Of a stretch of DNA of 64,000 nt, positions 52,951 through 62,248 are shown piece by piece (position 1 is the first letter of the stretch; each line of letters begins with the position of its first letter). The position numbers were made by a program, and so were the translations under genes. This DNA is from Zoogloea sp041908905 (lineage in GTDB: Bacteria; Pseudomonadota; Gammaproteobacteria; Burkholderiales; Rhodocyclaceae). Location of the stretch: NCBI RefSeq assembly GCF_041908905.1, contig NZ_JAYREK010000001.1:124001-188000 (forward strand). Reading direction: 5' to 3'. The notes beneath the pieces were generated by a model. The model worked only from the letters and a program-made list of their open reading frames with translations, searched no databases and was not told the DNA's origin.

Positions 52951-53027
52951 GGGGACTCCTGCTCGGTGGATGCGAAAGTCGGCAAGCATCGCACCCACGG
53001 ACCCCGACTGGCCAGGATAATTGACGC

Positions 53028-53741
53028 ATGACGCCCGATCGGCACCGCCTGCACGACCACCTCCTCGACCCCAGCGGCGGGCTGGTCTATCACCTGCGCG
53101 CGCTGCGCCACCGCCACGGGCGCTGGGCGCCCTTCCACCGGGTGCTCGCCGGCTGGCTGGCGGGCTGGCAGCCGGGGCGGCGCGAGCTGGTGATCGTCGG
53201 GCCGAGCGCGGGCTATGGGCTGCCGACGGGGTTTCTGGCGCGCTTCGGGCGGGTCACCGCCCTGGAGCCGGACCCGCTGGCCCGCTGGCTGCTCGCCCGC
53301 CGCCCCGACGCCGGCCGGCTGGGCTTCGACCGCCTCGACTGCCTGGCGGGCACCGACGGTCTGGCCCGGCTCGCCGCCGCCCACCCGCAGGCGGCGATCC
53401 TGTTCTCCAACGTGCTGGGGCAGCTCCCCGCCCCCGGCGGCGACTGGCGCCCGCTGCTCGCCCGGCACCTGGCCGGGCACGCCTGGGCGAGCTATCACGA
53501 CGTGATCTCGACCACTACTGCGCCGAAACCGGATTGCGCCGGCCTGGGCGTAAGCGACGACGGCAGCCTGGAGGCGGTGCTGGCCCGCTTCTGGCCCGGC
53601 GGCACGCTGCCCCTCACCGACCACGACACCTTCCGCCTGGGCGGCGAACGGCCGAGGCGCTACGCCGTCTGGCAGATCGCCCGGCGGCGCTGGCATCTGG
53701 TGGAGTGGGCGGACAACACCGGCGCGGCCCCCCACGGCTGA
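53028..53741 (+). CDS. SAM-methyltransferase-like conserved hypothetical protein
   Basis: 237 aa. LVIVGPSAGYGLPTGFLARFGRVTALEPDP (seen at about 54-83) has the strand-glycine-loop-acidic-strand pattern of class I methyltransferases, with the E of ALEPD where SAM is held. The acceptor is unknown and the remaining motifs are weak, so the activity is only suggested. ATG at 53028 is preceded by AGGAT. Divergent from the Nudix gene; its stop touches the next, convergent gene. Confidence 0.7.
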   Translation: MTPDRHRLHDHLLDPSGGLVYHLRALRHRHGRWAPFHRVLAGWLAGWQPGRRELVIVGPSAGYGLPTGFLARFGRVTALEPDPLARWLLARRPDAGRLGFDRLDCLAGTDGLARLAAAHPQAAILFSNVLGQLPAPGGDWRPLLARHLAGHAWASYHDVISTTTAPKPDCAGLGVSDDGSLEAVLARFWPGGTLPLTDHDTFRLGGERPRRYAVWQIARRRWHLVEWADNTGAAPHG

Positions 53742-53742
53742 A

Positions 53743-54300
53743 TCAGGCCCAGGCGTCCACCTGCGTGCCGGCCGGCACGGCGGATTCAGGCGCTGCACCG
53801 GCGCCATAGGCTTCGCCCACACGGCGGGCCTCGGCCGACTGTTCGGCGAGCAGCTGGCGCGCCTCGGCGGCCATCTGCGCGGCCTGGGCGGCGACGCGCA
53901 GGTCCTGGCCCGACGGGTCGGCCGGCGCGAGGGCGGCGGCGCGGATCTGCTCCGCCTTGGCGAGGGTCTCCTCGGGGGTGCGCCCCGGCGAGGTGCTGAT
54001 GCCGACCTCGCCGCCGATGGCGTAGCGCTGGCCGTCGGGCCCGGTCTGGTAGGTGTAGCTGGCGCCCCGGGTGACGATGCCGGCCCCCGCCGCCAGATGC
54101 GCCGCCTCGTGGGCCCGCACGACCTGGTCGCGGGCCTTGAGCTCGCTGACCACCTTGAGGTCGGCCGTGCTGAGCCCGCCCGGGGCCGCGGCCTGGGCAC
54201 GGCCGGCCGCAACCGCACCACCGCCGCCGGAAGCGGCCGGGCGGGACGGGGCAGAGCTGTAGGCGAAGGTCTGGGCGGCGCCCAGCGCGGAAACCGACAT
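53743..54300 (-). CDS. Putative metalloprotease, SprA-related (CJM1_0395 family)
   Basis: 185 aa. The N-terminal 45 residues are low-complexity Ala/Gly/Ser. The family core follows: LKARDQVVRAHEAAHLAAGAG, with HEAAH as a zinc-type HExxH site at about residue 64, then YTYQTGPDGQRYAIGGEVGI. A long Ala/Glu helix ends the protein. Activity has not been shown for the family. No signal peptide is clear. Confidence 0.82.
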   Translation of the reverse strand: MSVSALGAAQTFAYSSAPSRPAASGGGGAVAAGRAQAAAPGGLSTADLKVVSELKARDQVVRAHEAAHLAAGAGIVTRGASYTYQTGPDGQRYAIGGEVGISTSPGRTPEETLAKAEQIRAAALAPADPSGQDLRVAAQAAQMAAEARQLLAEQSAEARRVGEAYGAGAAPESAVPAGTQVDAWA

Positions 54301-54396
54301 GCGAAGAACCCGATCAAGCGTGGGGAGGCGGCCCCCACGCCTCCAGCTTAGACGGCGGCAGACCCCGCGTCAGCCCGCGTTCGCTCACTCACCCGC

Positions 54397-55116
54397 TCAT
54401 TCACCGAGATACGCCGCCCGCACCTTCGGGTCGGCCAGCAGCTCGGCGCCGGAGCCGGCCAGGGTGATCCGGCCGGATTCCATCACGTAGGCCCGCTGGG
54501 AGAACTCCAGCGCCAGGTTGGCGTTCTGCTCGACGAGGAGGATGGTCACGCCTTCGGCGGCCACCGAGCGGATCACCTCGAAGATCTTCTCGACCACCAG
54601 CGGCGCGAGGCCCATCGACGGCTCGTCGAGGAGCAGCAGGCGCGGCCGCGACAGCAGCGCGCGGCCGATGGCGACCATCTGCTGCTCGCCCCCCGACAGG
54701 GTGCCGGCCACCTGCTGCAGGCGCTCCTTGACCCGCGGCAGCATGGTGAACACCCGCTCCAGGTCGGCTTCGATGGCGTCGTGGTCGCGCCGGCAGTAGG
54801 CGCCCATGCGCAGGTTCTCCTCGACGGTGAGGCGGGTGAAGATGCCCCGCCCTTCCGGCACCAGCGCCAGGCCGCGGCGCAGGCGCAGGTGGGCGGGCAG
54901 CTTTTCGATGCCCTTGCCCTCATAGAGCAGCTCGCCGCCGGCGGTGCCGAGGGTGCCGGCGATGGCGTTGAGGGTGGTGGTCTTGCCGGCGCCGTTGGCG
55001 CCGATCAGCGAGACGAGTTCGCCGTGGGCGAGTTCGAGGCTGATGCCCTTCACCGCCTCGATGGCGCCGTAGGCGACCCGCAGGTCGCGCAGCTGGAGCA
55101 GCGGGGTGGCGCTCAT
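54397..55116 (-). CDS. livF: Branched-chain amino acid ABC transporter ATPase LivF
   Basis: 239 aa. Walker A GANGAGKT, signature LSGGEQQM, Walker B LLLLDEPSMGLAPLV and the switch His region VEQNANLAL are typical of LivF. One of the two ATPases that drive the LivHM permease. ATG at 55116 overlaps the livG stop by four bases. Last gene of the liv operon. Confidence 0.95.
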   Translation of the reverse strand: MSATPLLQLRDLRVAYGAIEAVKGISLELAHGELVSLIGANGAGKTTTLNAIAGTLGTAGGELLYEGKGIEKLPAHLRLRRGLALVPEGRGIFTRLTVEENLRMGAYCRRDHDAIEADLERVFTMLPRVKERLQQVAGTLSGGEQQMVAIGRALLSRPRLLLLDEPSMGLAPLVVEKIFEVIRSVAAEGVTILLVEQNANLALEFSQRAYVMESGRITLAGSGAELLADPKVRAAYLGE

Positions 55117-55895
55117 GACTTGGCTCCCGCGGTGGCGTGGCCGCCCAGGTAGGCGGAGATCACGGCGTCGTTGCGCTGCACCTCGGCGGGCACATCCTCG
55201 GCGATCTTGCGGCCGAAGTCGAGCACCGCCAGACGGTCGCACAGGCCCATCACCAGCTTCACGTCGTGCTCGATGAGCAGCACCGTGACGCCGTCGTGGC
55301 GGATGGTCTGGACCAGCTCGCGCAGGCGCGCGGTCTCGGTGGCATTCATGCCGGCGGCGGGCTCGTCGAGGGCCAGCAGCTGGGGCTCGGTGGCCAGCGC
55401 GCGGGCGATCTCGAGGCGGCGCTGGTCGCCGTAGGAGAGGTTCTTCGAGACGGTGTCGGCGAAGCGCTCGATGCCCACGTAGCGGAGCAGCTCGTAGGCG
55501 CGCTCGGTGATCAGGCGCTCCTCCTCCTTGGCGTGCTTCGTCTGCAGCAGGATGGACAAGGGGTTGGCGCGGGAGCGGATGTGATGGCCGGCCATCACGT
55601 TCTCGAGGGCGGTCATGTCGCGGAACAGGCGGATGTTCTGGAAGGTGCGGGCGATGCCGGCCTCGACCACCTTGTGGGGCTTACCGAGGGGCAGCTCGCT
55701 GCCGTTGAAGACCAGCTCGCCCTCCTCGGGCACGTAGGCGCCGGTGAGCACGTTGAAGAAGGTGGTCTTGCCGGCGCCGTTGGGGCCGATCAGGCCGTAC
55801 ACCTCGCCCTTGCGGATGGTCAGCGACACATCCGACAGCGCGGTGAGGCCGCCGAAACGCTTGGTGATGCCGCGGGCTTCGAGGAGGGTGATCAC
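55113..55895 (-). CDS. livG: Branched-chain amino acid ABC transporter ATPase LivG
   Basis: 260 aa. Walker A GPNGAGKT, signature LSYGDQRRLEIARALAT, Walker B LLALDEPAAGMN followed by ATETARLRELV: the LivG pattern. Overlaps livM by four bases and livF by four bases. Confidence 0.95.
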   Translation of the reverse strand: MITLLEARGITKRFGGLTALSDVSLTIRKGEVYGLIGPNGAGKTTFFNVLTGAYVPEEGELVFNGSELPLGKPHKVVEAGIARTFQNIRLFRDMTALENVMAGHHIRSRANPLSILLQTKHAKEEERLITERAYELLRYVGIERFADTVSKNLSYGDQRRLEIARALATEPQLLALDEPAAGMNATETARLRELVQTIRHDGVTVLLIEHDVKLVMGLCDRLAVLDFGRKIAEDVPAEVQRNDAVISAYLGGHATAGAKS

Positions 55896-56992
55896 TTGGC
55901 CACCTCCTTGCCCACCACCAGCTCGGGCCGCGAGTAGCGGCTGTAGGCCGGGATCAGGCCGGCCGGGCGCAGCAGCATCATGAAGATCATCGCCAGCGAC
56001 AGCAGCAGCATGCGCAGCACCTCGGGGTCGAGCAGCACCTGGCCGAACACCGCCTGCTGCAGCGGCACCGCCACGTGGCGCAGCACCTCGGGCAGCGCGG
56101 TGAGGGCCAGCGCGCCGACGATGACACCGGCCAGGTTGCCCATGCCGCCGAAGACGATCATCGTGAGCACCGCGATGGACTCCATCAGCGAGAAGCTCTC
56201 GGGCGACACGAAGCCCTGGAAGGCCGCGAACAGCCCGCCCGCCACGCCGCCGAAGGTGGCCCCCAACGAGAAGGCCAGCAGCTTCATGTTGCGGGTGTTG
56301 ATGCCGATCGCCTTGGCGGCCAGCTCGTCGTCGCGGATCGCCGCCCAGGCGCGGCCGACCCGCGACACCTGCAGGCGCTGCACGAGCAGCACCGACAGCG
56401 CCACGCAGGCCAGGAACACGTAGTAGTACAGGAACAGCGAGTTGATGGTGATCTCGTCGCCCACCTTGAGGGGCTTCGAGATGTCCCAGCCGAACAGCAC
56501 CAGCGGGTCGATCATGTTGATGCCCTGGGGCCCGTTGGTGATGTTGATCGGGTGGTTCAGGTTGTTCATGAAGATCCGCACGATCTCGCCGAAGCCCAGC
56601 GTGACGATGGCGAGGTAATCACCGCGCAGCCGCAGCGTGGGCAGGCCGAGGATGATGCCGGCCAGCGCCGCGAAGGCCGCCCCCAGCGGCAGCACCAGCC
56701 AGAACGGCAGGTGCAGTTCGAAGTGCGGCGAGGCCAGGAAGGCGAAGGTGTAGGCGCCCACCGCGTAGAAGGCGATGTAGCCGAGGTCGAGCAGGCCGGC
56801 GAAGCCGACCACCAGGTTGAGGCCGATCGCGAGCATCACGTAGAGCATCGCGAAGTCGAGGATGCGCACCCAGGTCTTGCCGAACAGCATGGCGATCAGC
56901 GGCGCGCCGACGGCGAGCAGGAGCACCACCCCGCGGGCCGCCGCCGGGTTGCGCTTGCCGAGCCAGGGGATGGCGAGGGCGAGTTCATTCAT
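55892..56992 (-). CDS. livM: Branched-chain amino acid ABC permease LivM
   Basis: 366 aa from ATG at 56992, about ten helices. GFAGLLDLGYIAFYAVGAYTFAFL and the ABC-contact loop with RVGRAWAAIRDDELAAKAIGI (EAA-like) are diagnostic. Forms the channel with LivH. It is preceded by a 203-base gap holding a dispersed repeat, while its downstream junction is overlapped. Confidence 0.95.
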   Translation of the reverse strand: MNELALAIPWLGKRNPAAARGVVLLLAVGAPLIAMLFGKTWVRILDFAMLYVMLAIGLNLVVGFAGLLDLGYIAFYAVGAYTFAFLASPHFELHLPFWLVLPLGAAFAALAGIILGLPTLRLRGDYLAIVTLGFGEIVRIFMNNLNHPINITNGPQGINMIDPLVLFGWDISKPLKVGDEITINSLFLYYYVFLACVALSVLLVQRLQVSRVGRAWAAIRDDELAAKAIGINTRNMKLLAFSLGATFGGVAGGLFAAFQGFVSPESFSLMESIAVLTMIVFGGMGNLAGVIVGALALTALPEVLRHVAVPLQQAVFGQVLLDPEVLRMLLLSLAMIFMMLLRPAGLIPAYSRYSRPELVVGKEVAK

Positions 56993-57061
56993 GGTTGAAG
57001 AATTCCTCAAAGACAACGTCTTCAGTAGTCGAAGCTGAGATAACCGGGACTTCCGCCGGGC

Positions 57062-57108
57062 CGCCCCAAGGGAGTCCCGCGCCCCCTCGGGGGGGTAAGG
57101 CAGGGAAT
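57062..57108. repeat. Dispersed intergenic repeat, copy 2
   Basis: CCCCAAG, GCCCCCTCGGGGGGG and AAGGC occur in the same order as at 14636-14690. Lies between livH and livM, inside the operon. Confidence 0.55.
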
Positions 57109-57195
57109 TCGCAGCGCACTGCGCTGCGCCTGCCGAACGGGCCGGCCGTGCAAAGCCGGCCCTCCGCGAACGCAGTGAGCGTGGGGGTCGTCACC

Positions 57196-58128
57196 TCAAG
57201 CCCGGTCCGCCACCCGCTCGCCCAGCAGCCCGGTGGGCCGGAAGATGAGCACGATGCCGAGGATGATGAAGGCGAAGATGTCCTGGTAGCTGGAGTTGAG
57301 GAAGCCGAAGCTGAGGTCCTCGATGTAGCCGGCGCCGATGGATTCAACGAGGCCGAGCACCAGCCCGCCGAGCATCGCGCCACCCAGGTTGCCGATGCCA
57401 CCGAGCACCGCCGCGGTGAAGGCCTTGAGGCCGGGGATGAAGCCCATCGCGTAGTGGGCGGTGCCGTAGTTGGACGAGAACATCACGCCGGCCACCGCCG
57501 CCAGCGCCGAGCCGATGATGAAGGTCGCGGCGATGATCTTGTTGGTGTCGACGCCCATCAGGCTGGCCACCTTGTGGTTCTCGGCGGTAGCGCGCATCGC
57601 GCGGCCGAGGCGGGTCTTGTTGACCAGCAGCACCAGGGCCACCATCAGCGTGGCCGACACGGCCAGGATCGAGATCTGCACCGGGGTGATGAAGACTCCG
57701 GCGATGGGCTCGAGGGGCTCGGTGGACACCAGCTGAGGGAAGGAGTGGTAGTTGCGCCCCCAGATGATCATGGCGACGGTCTGCAGCAAAAAGGACACGC
57801 CGATGGCGGTGATCAGCGGGGCCAGCCGCGGCGCGTTGCGCAGGCGGCGGTAGGCGGTGCGTTCGATGGTGTAGCCGAGGAGCATGCACACCACCACCGA
57901 CACCGACAGGCCGGCGAGCAGGGTGGGCACCAGCCCGAGTTCGGGGGCGTAAATCTGGAGCAGACGGATCGCCTCGAGGGCGACCAGGGCGCCGACCATC
58001 AGCACGTCGCCGTGGGCGAAGTTGATGAGGCCGAGGATGCCGTAGACCATCGTGTAGCCGAGGGCGATCAGCGCATACACGCTGCCCACGACGAGGCCGT
58101 TCACGGCTTGCTGGAGAAGGGTTTCCAT
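57196..58128 (-). CDS. livH: Branched-chain amino acid ABC permease LivH
   Basis: 310 aa from ATG at 58128. METLLQQAVNGLVVGSVYALIALGYTMVYGI at the start (shown split by position), GLINFAHGDVLMVGA, and the contact loop RLGRAMRATAENHKVASLMGV are typical LivH. Pairs with LivM in the membrane. Lies 132 bases downstream of the second binding-protein gene. Confidence 0.95.
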   Translation of the reverse strand: METLLQQAVNGLVVGSVYALIALGYTMVYGILGLINFAHGDVLMVGALVALEAIRLLQIYAPELGLVPTLLAGLSVSVVVCMLLGYTIERTAYRRLRNAPRLAPLITAIGVSFLLQTVAMIIWGRNYHSFPQLVSTEPLEPIAGVFITPVQISILAVSATLMVALVLLVNKTRLGRAMRATAENHKVASLMGVDTNKIIAATFIIGSALAAVAGVMFSSNYGTAHYAMGFIPGLKAFTAAVLGGIGNLGGAMLGGLVLGLVESIGAGYIEDLSFGFLNSSYQDIFAFIILGIVLIFRPTGLLGERVADRA

Positions 58129-58260
58129 GGGGAGGGGCGGGAAAGGGTGGAGGGAGGCGGGGGCAGGCCCGCCCACCCGCGGGCGCTGGCTTCCGGAGGC
58201 TGCTCCGGCTCAGGCACCGCGGGCGGCCGGCGCCGCCCCTGCACGGAAGCTAGGACTGCC

Positions 58261-59373
58261 TTAGTGCACCGGCTCCCACTTGCCGGCCTTGAACTGATAG
58301 ACCGTCACGGCGCCATCCCGGATGTCGCCGCGGGCGTCGAAGGCGACGGTGCCGATCACGCCGGGGAAGTTCACCTTGCCGATGTGGGCGGCGTACTTGG
58401 CCGGGTCGGACGAGTTGGCGGCCTTCATGGCCTCGACGATCGCCGAGGCGGCGTCGTAGGCGTAGGGGGCGTAGATCTGCACGTCGGCGTTGAAGCGCTT
58501 CTTGAAGCGGGCGTTGAAGTCCTTGCCGCCCGGCATCTTGTCGAGGGGCAGGCCCGGCTGGGTGCAGTAGGCGTTGGGGCCGATGGCGTCGCCGGCCAGC
58601 TTGATGATCTCGCCGGTGCAGCCGCCGTCGCCGGTGATGAACTTGGCGTTGATGCCGAGCTGCTTGATCTGCTTGAGCATCGGGCCGCCCTGGGCGTCCA
58701 TGCCGCTGTACACGATCACGTCCGGCGCCTTGGCCTTGATGCGGGTGAGGATGGCGAGGAAGTCGGTGGCCTTGTCGCTGGTGAATTCGCGGGTCACCAC
58801 GGTACCGCCACTCGCCTTGACGGCCTTGTCGACCTCGTCGGCGAGGCCCTGGCCGTAGGCGGTGCGGTCATCGATCACCGCCACCTTCTTGCCCAGGCTG
58901 GTGGCCGCGAACTTGCCGATGCCCAGGCCCTGCTGCACGTCGTTGGCGATGGTGCGGAAGGTGGCCTTGAAGCCCTGCTGGGTGAGCTTGGGGTTGGTGG
59001 AGGCCGGCGAGACCTGCGGGATGCCGCCCTCGTTGTAGATCCGCGAGGCGGGGATCGAGGCGCCGGAGTTGAGGTGGCCGACCACGCCCTTGACGCCCGC
59101 GTCGACGAAGCGCTGGGCCACGGTGGTGGCGGTCTTCGGGTCGGCGGCGTCGTCCTCGGCCATGACCTCGAACTTCACCTTCTTGCCGCCCAGGGTCACG
59201 CCCTTGGCGTTGTAGTCCTCGAGGGCGAGGCGGACGCCGTTCTCGATGTCCTTGCCCAGGTGGGCCTGGGTGCCGGTGAGGGGCGCGGTGGCGCCGATCC
59301 TGACGACTTCCTGGGCCTGGGCGGCCGATGCACCAAGACCGAGCACGGCGAGGGCGACAAGGCTGTATTTCAT
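58261..59373 (-). CDS. livK: Branched-chain amino acid binding protein (LivK type)
   Basis: 370 aa from ATG at 59373 with a full AGGAGG site. Signal peptide about 1-20 (AQA-Q). Type I binding fold: GATAPLTGTQAHLGKDIENGVRLAL and VIDDRTAYGQGLADE. Delivers leucine-type amino acids to LivHMGF. About half its residues look shared with the next gene upstream, so the pair arose by duplication. Confidence 0.93.
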   Translation of the reverse strand: MKYSLVALAVLGLGASAAQAQEVVRIGATAPLTGTQAHLGKDIENGVRLALEDYNAKGVTLGGKKVKFEVMAEDDAADPKTATTVAQRFVDAGVKGVVGHLNSGASIPASRIYNEGGIPQVSPASTNPKLTQQGFKATFRTIANDVQQGLGIGKFAATSLGKKVAVIDDRTAYGQGLADEVDKAVKASGGTVVTREFTSDKATDFLAILTRIKAKAPDVIVYSGMDAQGGPMLKQIKQLGINAKFITGDGGCTGEIIKLAGDAIGPNAYCTQPGLPLDKMPGGKDFNARFKKRFNADVQIYAPYAYDAASAIVEAMKAANSSDPAKYAAHIGKVNFPGVIGTVAFDARGDIRDGAVTVYQFKAGKWEPVH

Positions 59374-59443
59374 GGGTTTTCCTCCTCTGGTTGGAACGGG
59401 GCAGTGCTCTCTAGCAATTCTGGCGCCACTTTGACCGGGTCGA

Positions 59444-60568
59444 TCAGGGCCGCACCTGCCATTTGCCGGACTGGTACTGGTACAGGGCCACGCCGCCCTC
59501 GCGGATGTCGCCATTGGCGTCGAAGGCCACCGCGCCGGTGACGCCCTTGAAGCTGACCTTCTGGAGCAGCGGCAGGTAGCGGGCCGGGTCGGCCGAGTCG
59601 GCCAGCTTCATCGCCTCGAGCAGGGCACTGGCGGCGTCGTAGCTGTAGGGGGCGTAGAGTTGCACCGGAACGTTGAAGCGCTTGGTGAAGCGCTCGTTGA
59701 AGCCCTTGCCGGCGGGCATGCGGTCCATCGGGATGCCGGCCTGGGTGCAGAACACGTCGGCGCTGATCGCCGGGCCGGCGAGCTTGATCATCTCGGTGGT
59801 GCACACCCCGTCGCCGCCGAGGAATTTGGCGCCGACGCCGAGCTGCTTCATCTGGCGCAGCAGCGGCGCGCCCTGGGCGTCCATGCCGCCATAGAAGATC
59901 GCGTCGGGCCTGGCGGCCTTCAGGCGGGTGAGGATGGCCGAGAAGTCGGTGGCCTTGTCGTTGGTGAACTCGCGCCCCACCGGCGTCACGCCGAGGCGCT
60001 TGAGGTTGTCCACCAGCGCGTCGGCGAGGCCCTGGCCGTAGGCGGTGCGGTCGTCGATCACCGCGATGCGGGTGGCCTTGAGGGCATCGGTGGCAAAACG
60101 CGCCATCGCCGCGCCCTGCTGCATGTCGTTGGCGATCACCCGGTAGGTGGTCCTGAACTTCTGCTGGGTAAGCTTGGGGCTGGTCGCCGACGGGGTGATC
60201 GACGGCACGCCGGCCTGCTCGTAGATGCGCGAGGCCGGGATCGCCGCACCGGAGGTCACGTGGCCGACCACGCCCCGGACGCCCGCGTCCACGAGGCGCT
60301 GGGCCACGGTGGTGGCGGTGCGCGGGTCGGCCTGGTCGTCCTCGGCCACCAGCTCGAAGCGCACCTTCTGCCCGCCCAGCACCACGCCCTTCGCATTGGC
60401 GTCGTCGAGGGCCAGCTGGGCGCCGAACTGCTCGTCCTTGCCGAGGTGGGAGACCGGGCCGGTCAGCGGGCCGGCAAAACCCAGCTTGACCACCACATCG
60501 GCCATCGCGGCCGTGCTCGCCGTCATCGTCAGGCCCGCCAGGGCCATTGCCAGTGCGTGTCGTTTCAA
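59444..60568 (-). CDS. livJ: Second branched-chain amino acid binding protein (LivJ type)
   Basis: 374 aa from TTG at 60568, supported by GGAGG eight bases before. The next in-frame Met (residue 8) would cut the signal peptide (about 1-23, AMA-D). Same fold and motifs as the downstream binding protein (GPLTGPVSHLGKDEQFGAQLAL, IDDRTAYGQGLAD). First gene of the liv operon. Two binding proteins for one permease usually widen the substrate range. Confidence 0.92.
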   Translation of the reverse strand: MKRHALAMALAGLTMTASTAAMADVVVKLGFAGPLTGPVSHLGKDEQFGAQLALDDANAKGVVLGGQKVRFELVAEDDQADPRTATTVAQRLVDAGVRGVVGHVTSGAAIPASRIYEQAGVPSITPSATSPKLTQQKFRTTYRVIANDMQQGAAMARFATDALKATRIAVIDDRTAYGQGLADALVDNLKRLGVTPVGREFTNDKATDFSAILTRLKAARPDAIFYGGMDAQGAPLLRQMKQLGVGAKFLGGDGVCTTEMIKLAGPAISADVFCTQAGIPMDRMPAGKGFNERFTKRFNVPVQLYAPYSYDAASALLEAMKLADSADPARYLPLLQKVSFKGVTGAVAFDANGDIREGGVALYQYQSGKWQVRP

Positions 60569-60635
60569 GTGCTCATCCTCCGCAAGGGGCGTTCGTGCCA
60601 GAATGGGCCGCGGGGCCCGGCCGGTAAGTCGAGCG

Positions 60636-60641
60636 ATTGTA
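60636..60641 (-). promoter_or_regulatory. -10 element of the liv operon
   Basis: TTACAAT on the minus strand. The start would be near 60629, about 60 bases before the TTG of the first binding-protein gene. No good -35 recognised. Confidence 0.4.
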
Positions 60642-60706
60642 ACCAAGGCCGGCCCTTTTGGCGGAAAACGGGCAGGCCCGGCGCCGGCCCATAAAAAGGA
60701 TGAATC

Positions 60707-61192
60707 ATGCGCAAGCTGCTCTCCCTGCTGCTCGGCGCGCTGGCGGTGCTCGGCCTGGCCAGCTGCGACGCGGTCAACATGAAGGATCTCAAGCCCGGCG
60801 TGTCCACCGGCTACGAGGTGCGCGACCGGCTCGGCAAGCCGGGCCTCGAGTGGCGCAACGACGACGGCAGCGTGACCTGGGAATACACCCGCCAGCCGGA
60901 GGGCACCGAGTGCTTCATGGCCACGATCGGGGCGGACAACATCCTGGTCAGCCTCGAGAACGTGCTGACGCCGCAGAACTTCGCCCGCGTCCAGCCCGGC
61001 TGGACCCGCGACCAGGTGCGCCGCCTGCTCGGCAAGCCGCGCTCGGTGCAGAAGTTCGCGCTGAAGAAGGAGGAGGTGTGGGACTGGCGCCTGCCCCCCG
61101 AATTCAGCGCCGACGTGTTCTTCAACATCCACTTCGACGCGGCCGGCGTGGTCACCGGCACCAGCCGGTCGACCCAGCCGCGGGGCAGCTGA
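60707..61192 (+). CDS. bamE: BamE/SmpA-OmlA-like lipoprotein
   Basis: 161 aa. Lipoprotein signal ending LASC (Cys about 20). Two SmpA-like repeats follow: KPGVSTGYEVRDRLGKPGLEW and QPGWTRDQVRRLLGKPRSV. BamE belongs to the outer-membrane beta-barrel assembly complex. The sequence is longer than E. coli BamE and may be a paralogue rather than the main BamE. AAGGATG before the ATG. Confidence 0.75.
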   Translation: MRKLLSLLLGALAVLGLASCDAVNMKDLKPGVSTGYEVRDRLGKPGLEWRNDDGSVTWEYTRQPEGTECFMATIGADNILVSLENVLTPQNFARVQPGWTRDQVRRLLGKPRSVQKFALKKEEVWDWRLPPEFSADVFFNIHFDAAGVVTGTSRSTQPRGS

Positions 61193-61226
61193 TGCCGTCC
61201 GGCTCAAGCAGCGCCCCGGGATGACG

Positions 61227-61232
61227 TAAAAT
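61227..61232 (+). promoter_or_regulatory. -10 element of the hydrogenase genes
   Basis: GTAAAAT; the start would be near 61239. The leader then contains the perfect palindrome GGAGCCCGGGCTCC (about 61247-61260) and a strong AGGAGG site before the ATG at 61305. Confidence 0.45.
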
Positions 61233-61304
61233 AATGAACACCCCCCGGAGCCCGGGCTCCGCGCTGCCCACGGCGGCCCTGACGGTCCGCAGGAGGAATC
61301 AAGC

Positions 61305-62246
61305 ATGGCCACCCTGCTCTGGCTTCAAACCGGCGCCTGCAGCGGCGACACGATGTCGCTGCTGTGCGCAGACAGCCCTTCGGTCGAATCGATGGTCCGC
61401 CAGGGCCAGCTCGACATCCTGTGGCACCCGTCCCTCAGCGCCACGCCGCCCGGCGGGCTGGCGGCGCTCATCGCCCGCATCGAGGCCGGCGAGCAGGCCC
61501 TCGACATCCTGTGCATCGAGGGCAGCCTGATCACCGGCCCCTTCGGCACCGGCATGTTCGACAGCTACCGCGGCCGGGCCAAGATCGACATCGTGAAGGC
61601 CCTCGCCCCCCACGCCCGCTATCTGGTGGCGGTGGGCAGCTGTTCGGCCTTCGGCGGCATCCCCGCTGCGCCGCCCAACCCCACCGACTGCACCGGGCTG
61701 CAGTTCGAGCGCGATCGCCCCGGCGGGCTGCTCGGGCCGGACTGGCGCTCGAAGGCCGGCCTGCCGGTGATCAACCTGGCCGGCTGTCCGACCCACCCCA
61801 CCACCATCACCCGCAGCCTGGCCCTGCTGGCCGAGGACCAGCCCCTCGAGCTCGACGCCCTCAACCGGCCGCGGGCTTTCTACGGCTCGACGGTGCACCA
61901 GGGCTGCACCCGCAACGAATACCACGAGTACGACCTCGAGGAGACCGAGTTCGGCGGCCGCGGCTGCCTGTTCTTCAACCTCGGCTGCCAGGGGCCCGGC
62001 ACCCTCGCCAACTGCAACAGCGAGCTGTGGAACCGGCGCAGCAGCAAGCCCCGCGCCGGCGTGCCCTGTTTCGGCTGCACCTCCCCCGACTTCCCCCGGG
62101 ACGGCGACCTGTTCCGCACCGAAAAACTCGGCGCGGTGCCCGTCAAGCTGCCCCTCGGCGTCTCCCGGGCCCACTACCTGGCCTACAAGAACCTCGCCCA
62201 CGCGGCCGCGCCCAAGCGCGTCAAGAACCGCGAGATGGAGCCCTGA
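61305..62246 (+). CDS. hupS: [NiFe] hydrogenase small subunit, cytosolic uptake type
   Basis: 313 aa. Fe-S cluster ligands are seen in WLQTGACSGDTMSLL, VGSCSAFGG, AGCPTHPTT, HQGCTRNEYHEYDLEE, GCLFFNLGCQGP and CNSELWNRRS...CFGCTSP, enough for the three-cluster wire. There is no Tat signal (no RRxFxK) and no C-terminal membrane helix, so it should stay in the cytoplasm. This, and the motif spellings, resemble group 2a (cyanobacterial HupS-like) enzymes. It passes electrons from H2 oxidation. Two bases separate its stop from the large subunit start. Confidence 0.85.
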   Translation: MATLLWLQTGACSGDTMSLLCADSPSVESMVRQGQLDILWHPSLSATPPGGLAALIARIEAGEQALDILCIEGSLITGPFGTGMFDSYRGRAKIDIVKALAPHARYLVAVGSCSAFGGIPAAPPNPTDCTGLQFERDRPGGLLGPDWRSKAGLPVINLAGCPTHPTTITRSLALLAEDQPLELDALNRPRAFYGSTVHQGCTRNEYHEYDLEETEFGGRGCLFFNLGCQGPGTLANCNSELWNRRSSKPRAGVPCFGCTSPDFPRDGDLFRTEKLGAVPVKLPLGVSRAHYLAYKNLAHAAAPKRVKNREMEP

Positions 62247-62248
62247 GC

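Noticed and set aside
60569..60640. Sigma-54 promoter of the liv operon (minus strand TGGCACG...TTGC)
   Set aside because: The spacing between GG and GC is 14, not 10 bases.
61203..61226. Sigma-54 promoter before the hydrogenase genes
   Set aside because: GG and GC occur 10 bases apart, but the surrounding bases do not match TGGCAC...TTGC. A TAAAAT -10 box is a simpler explanation.
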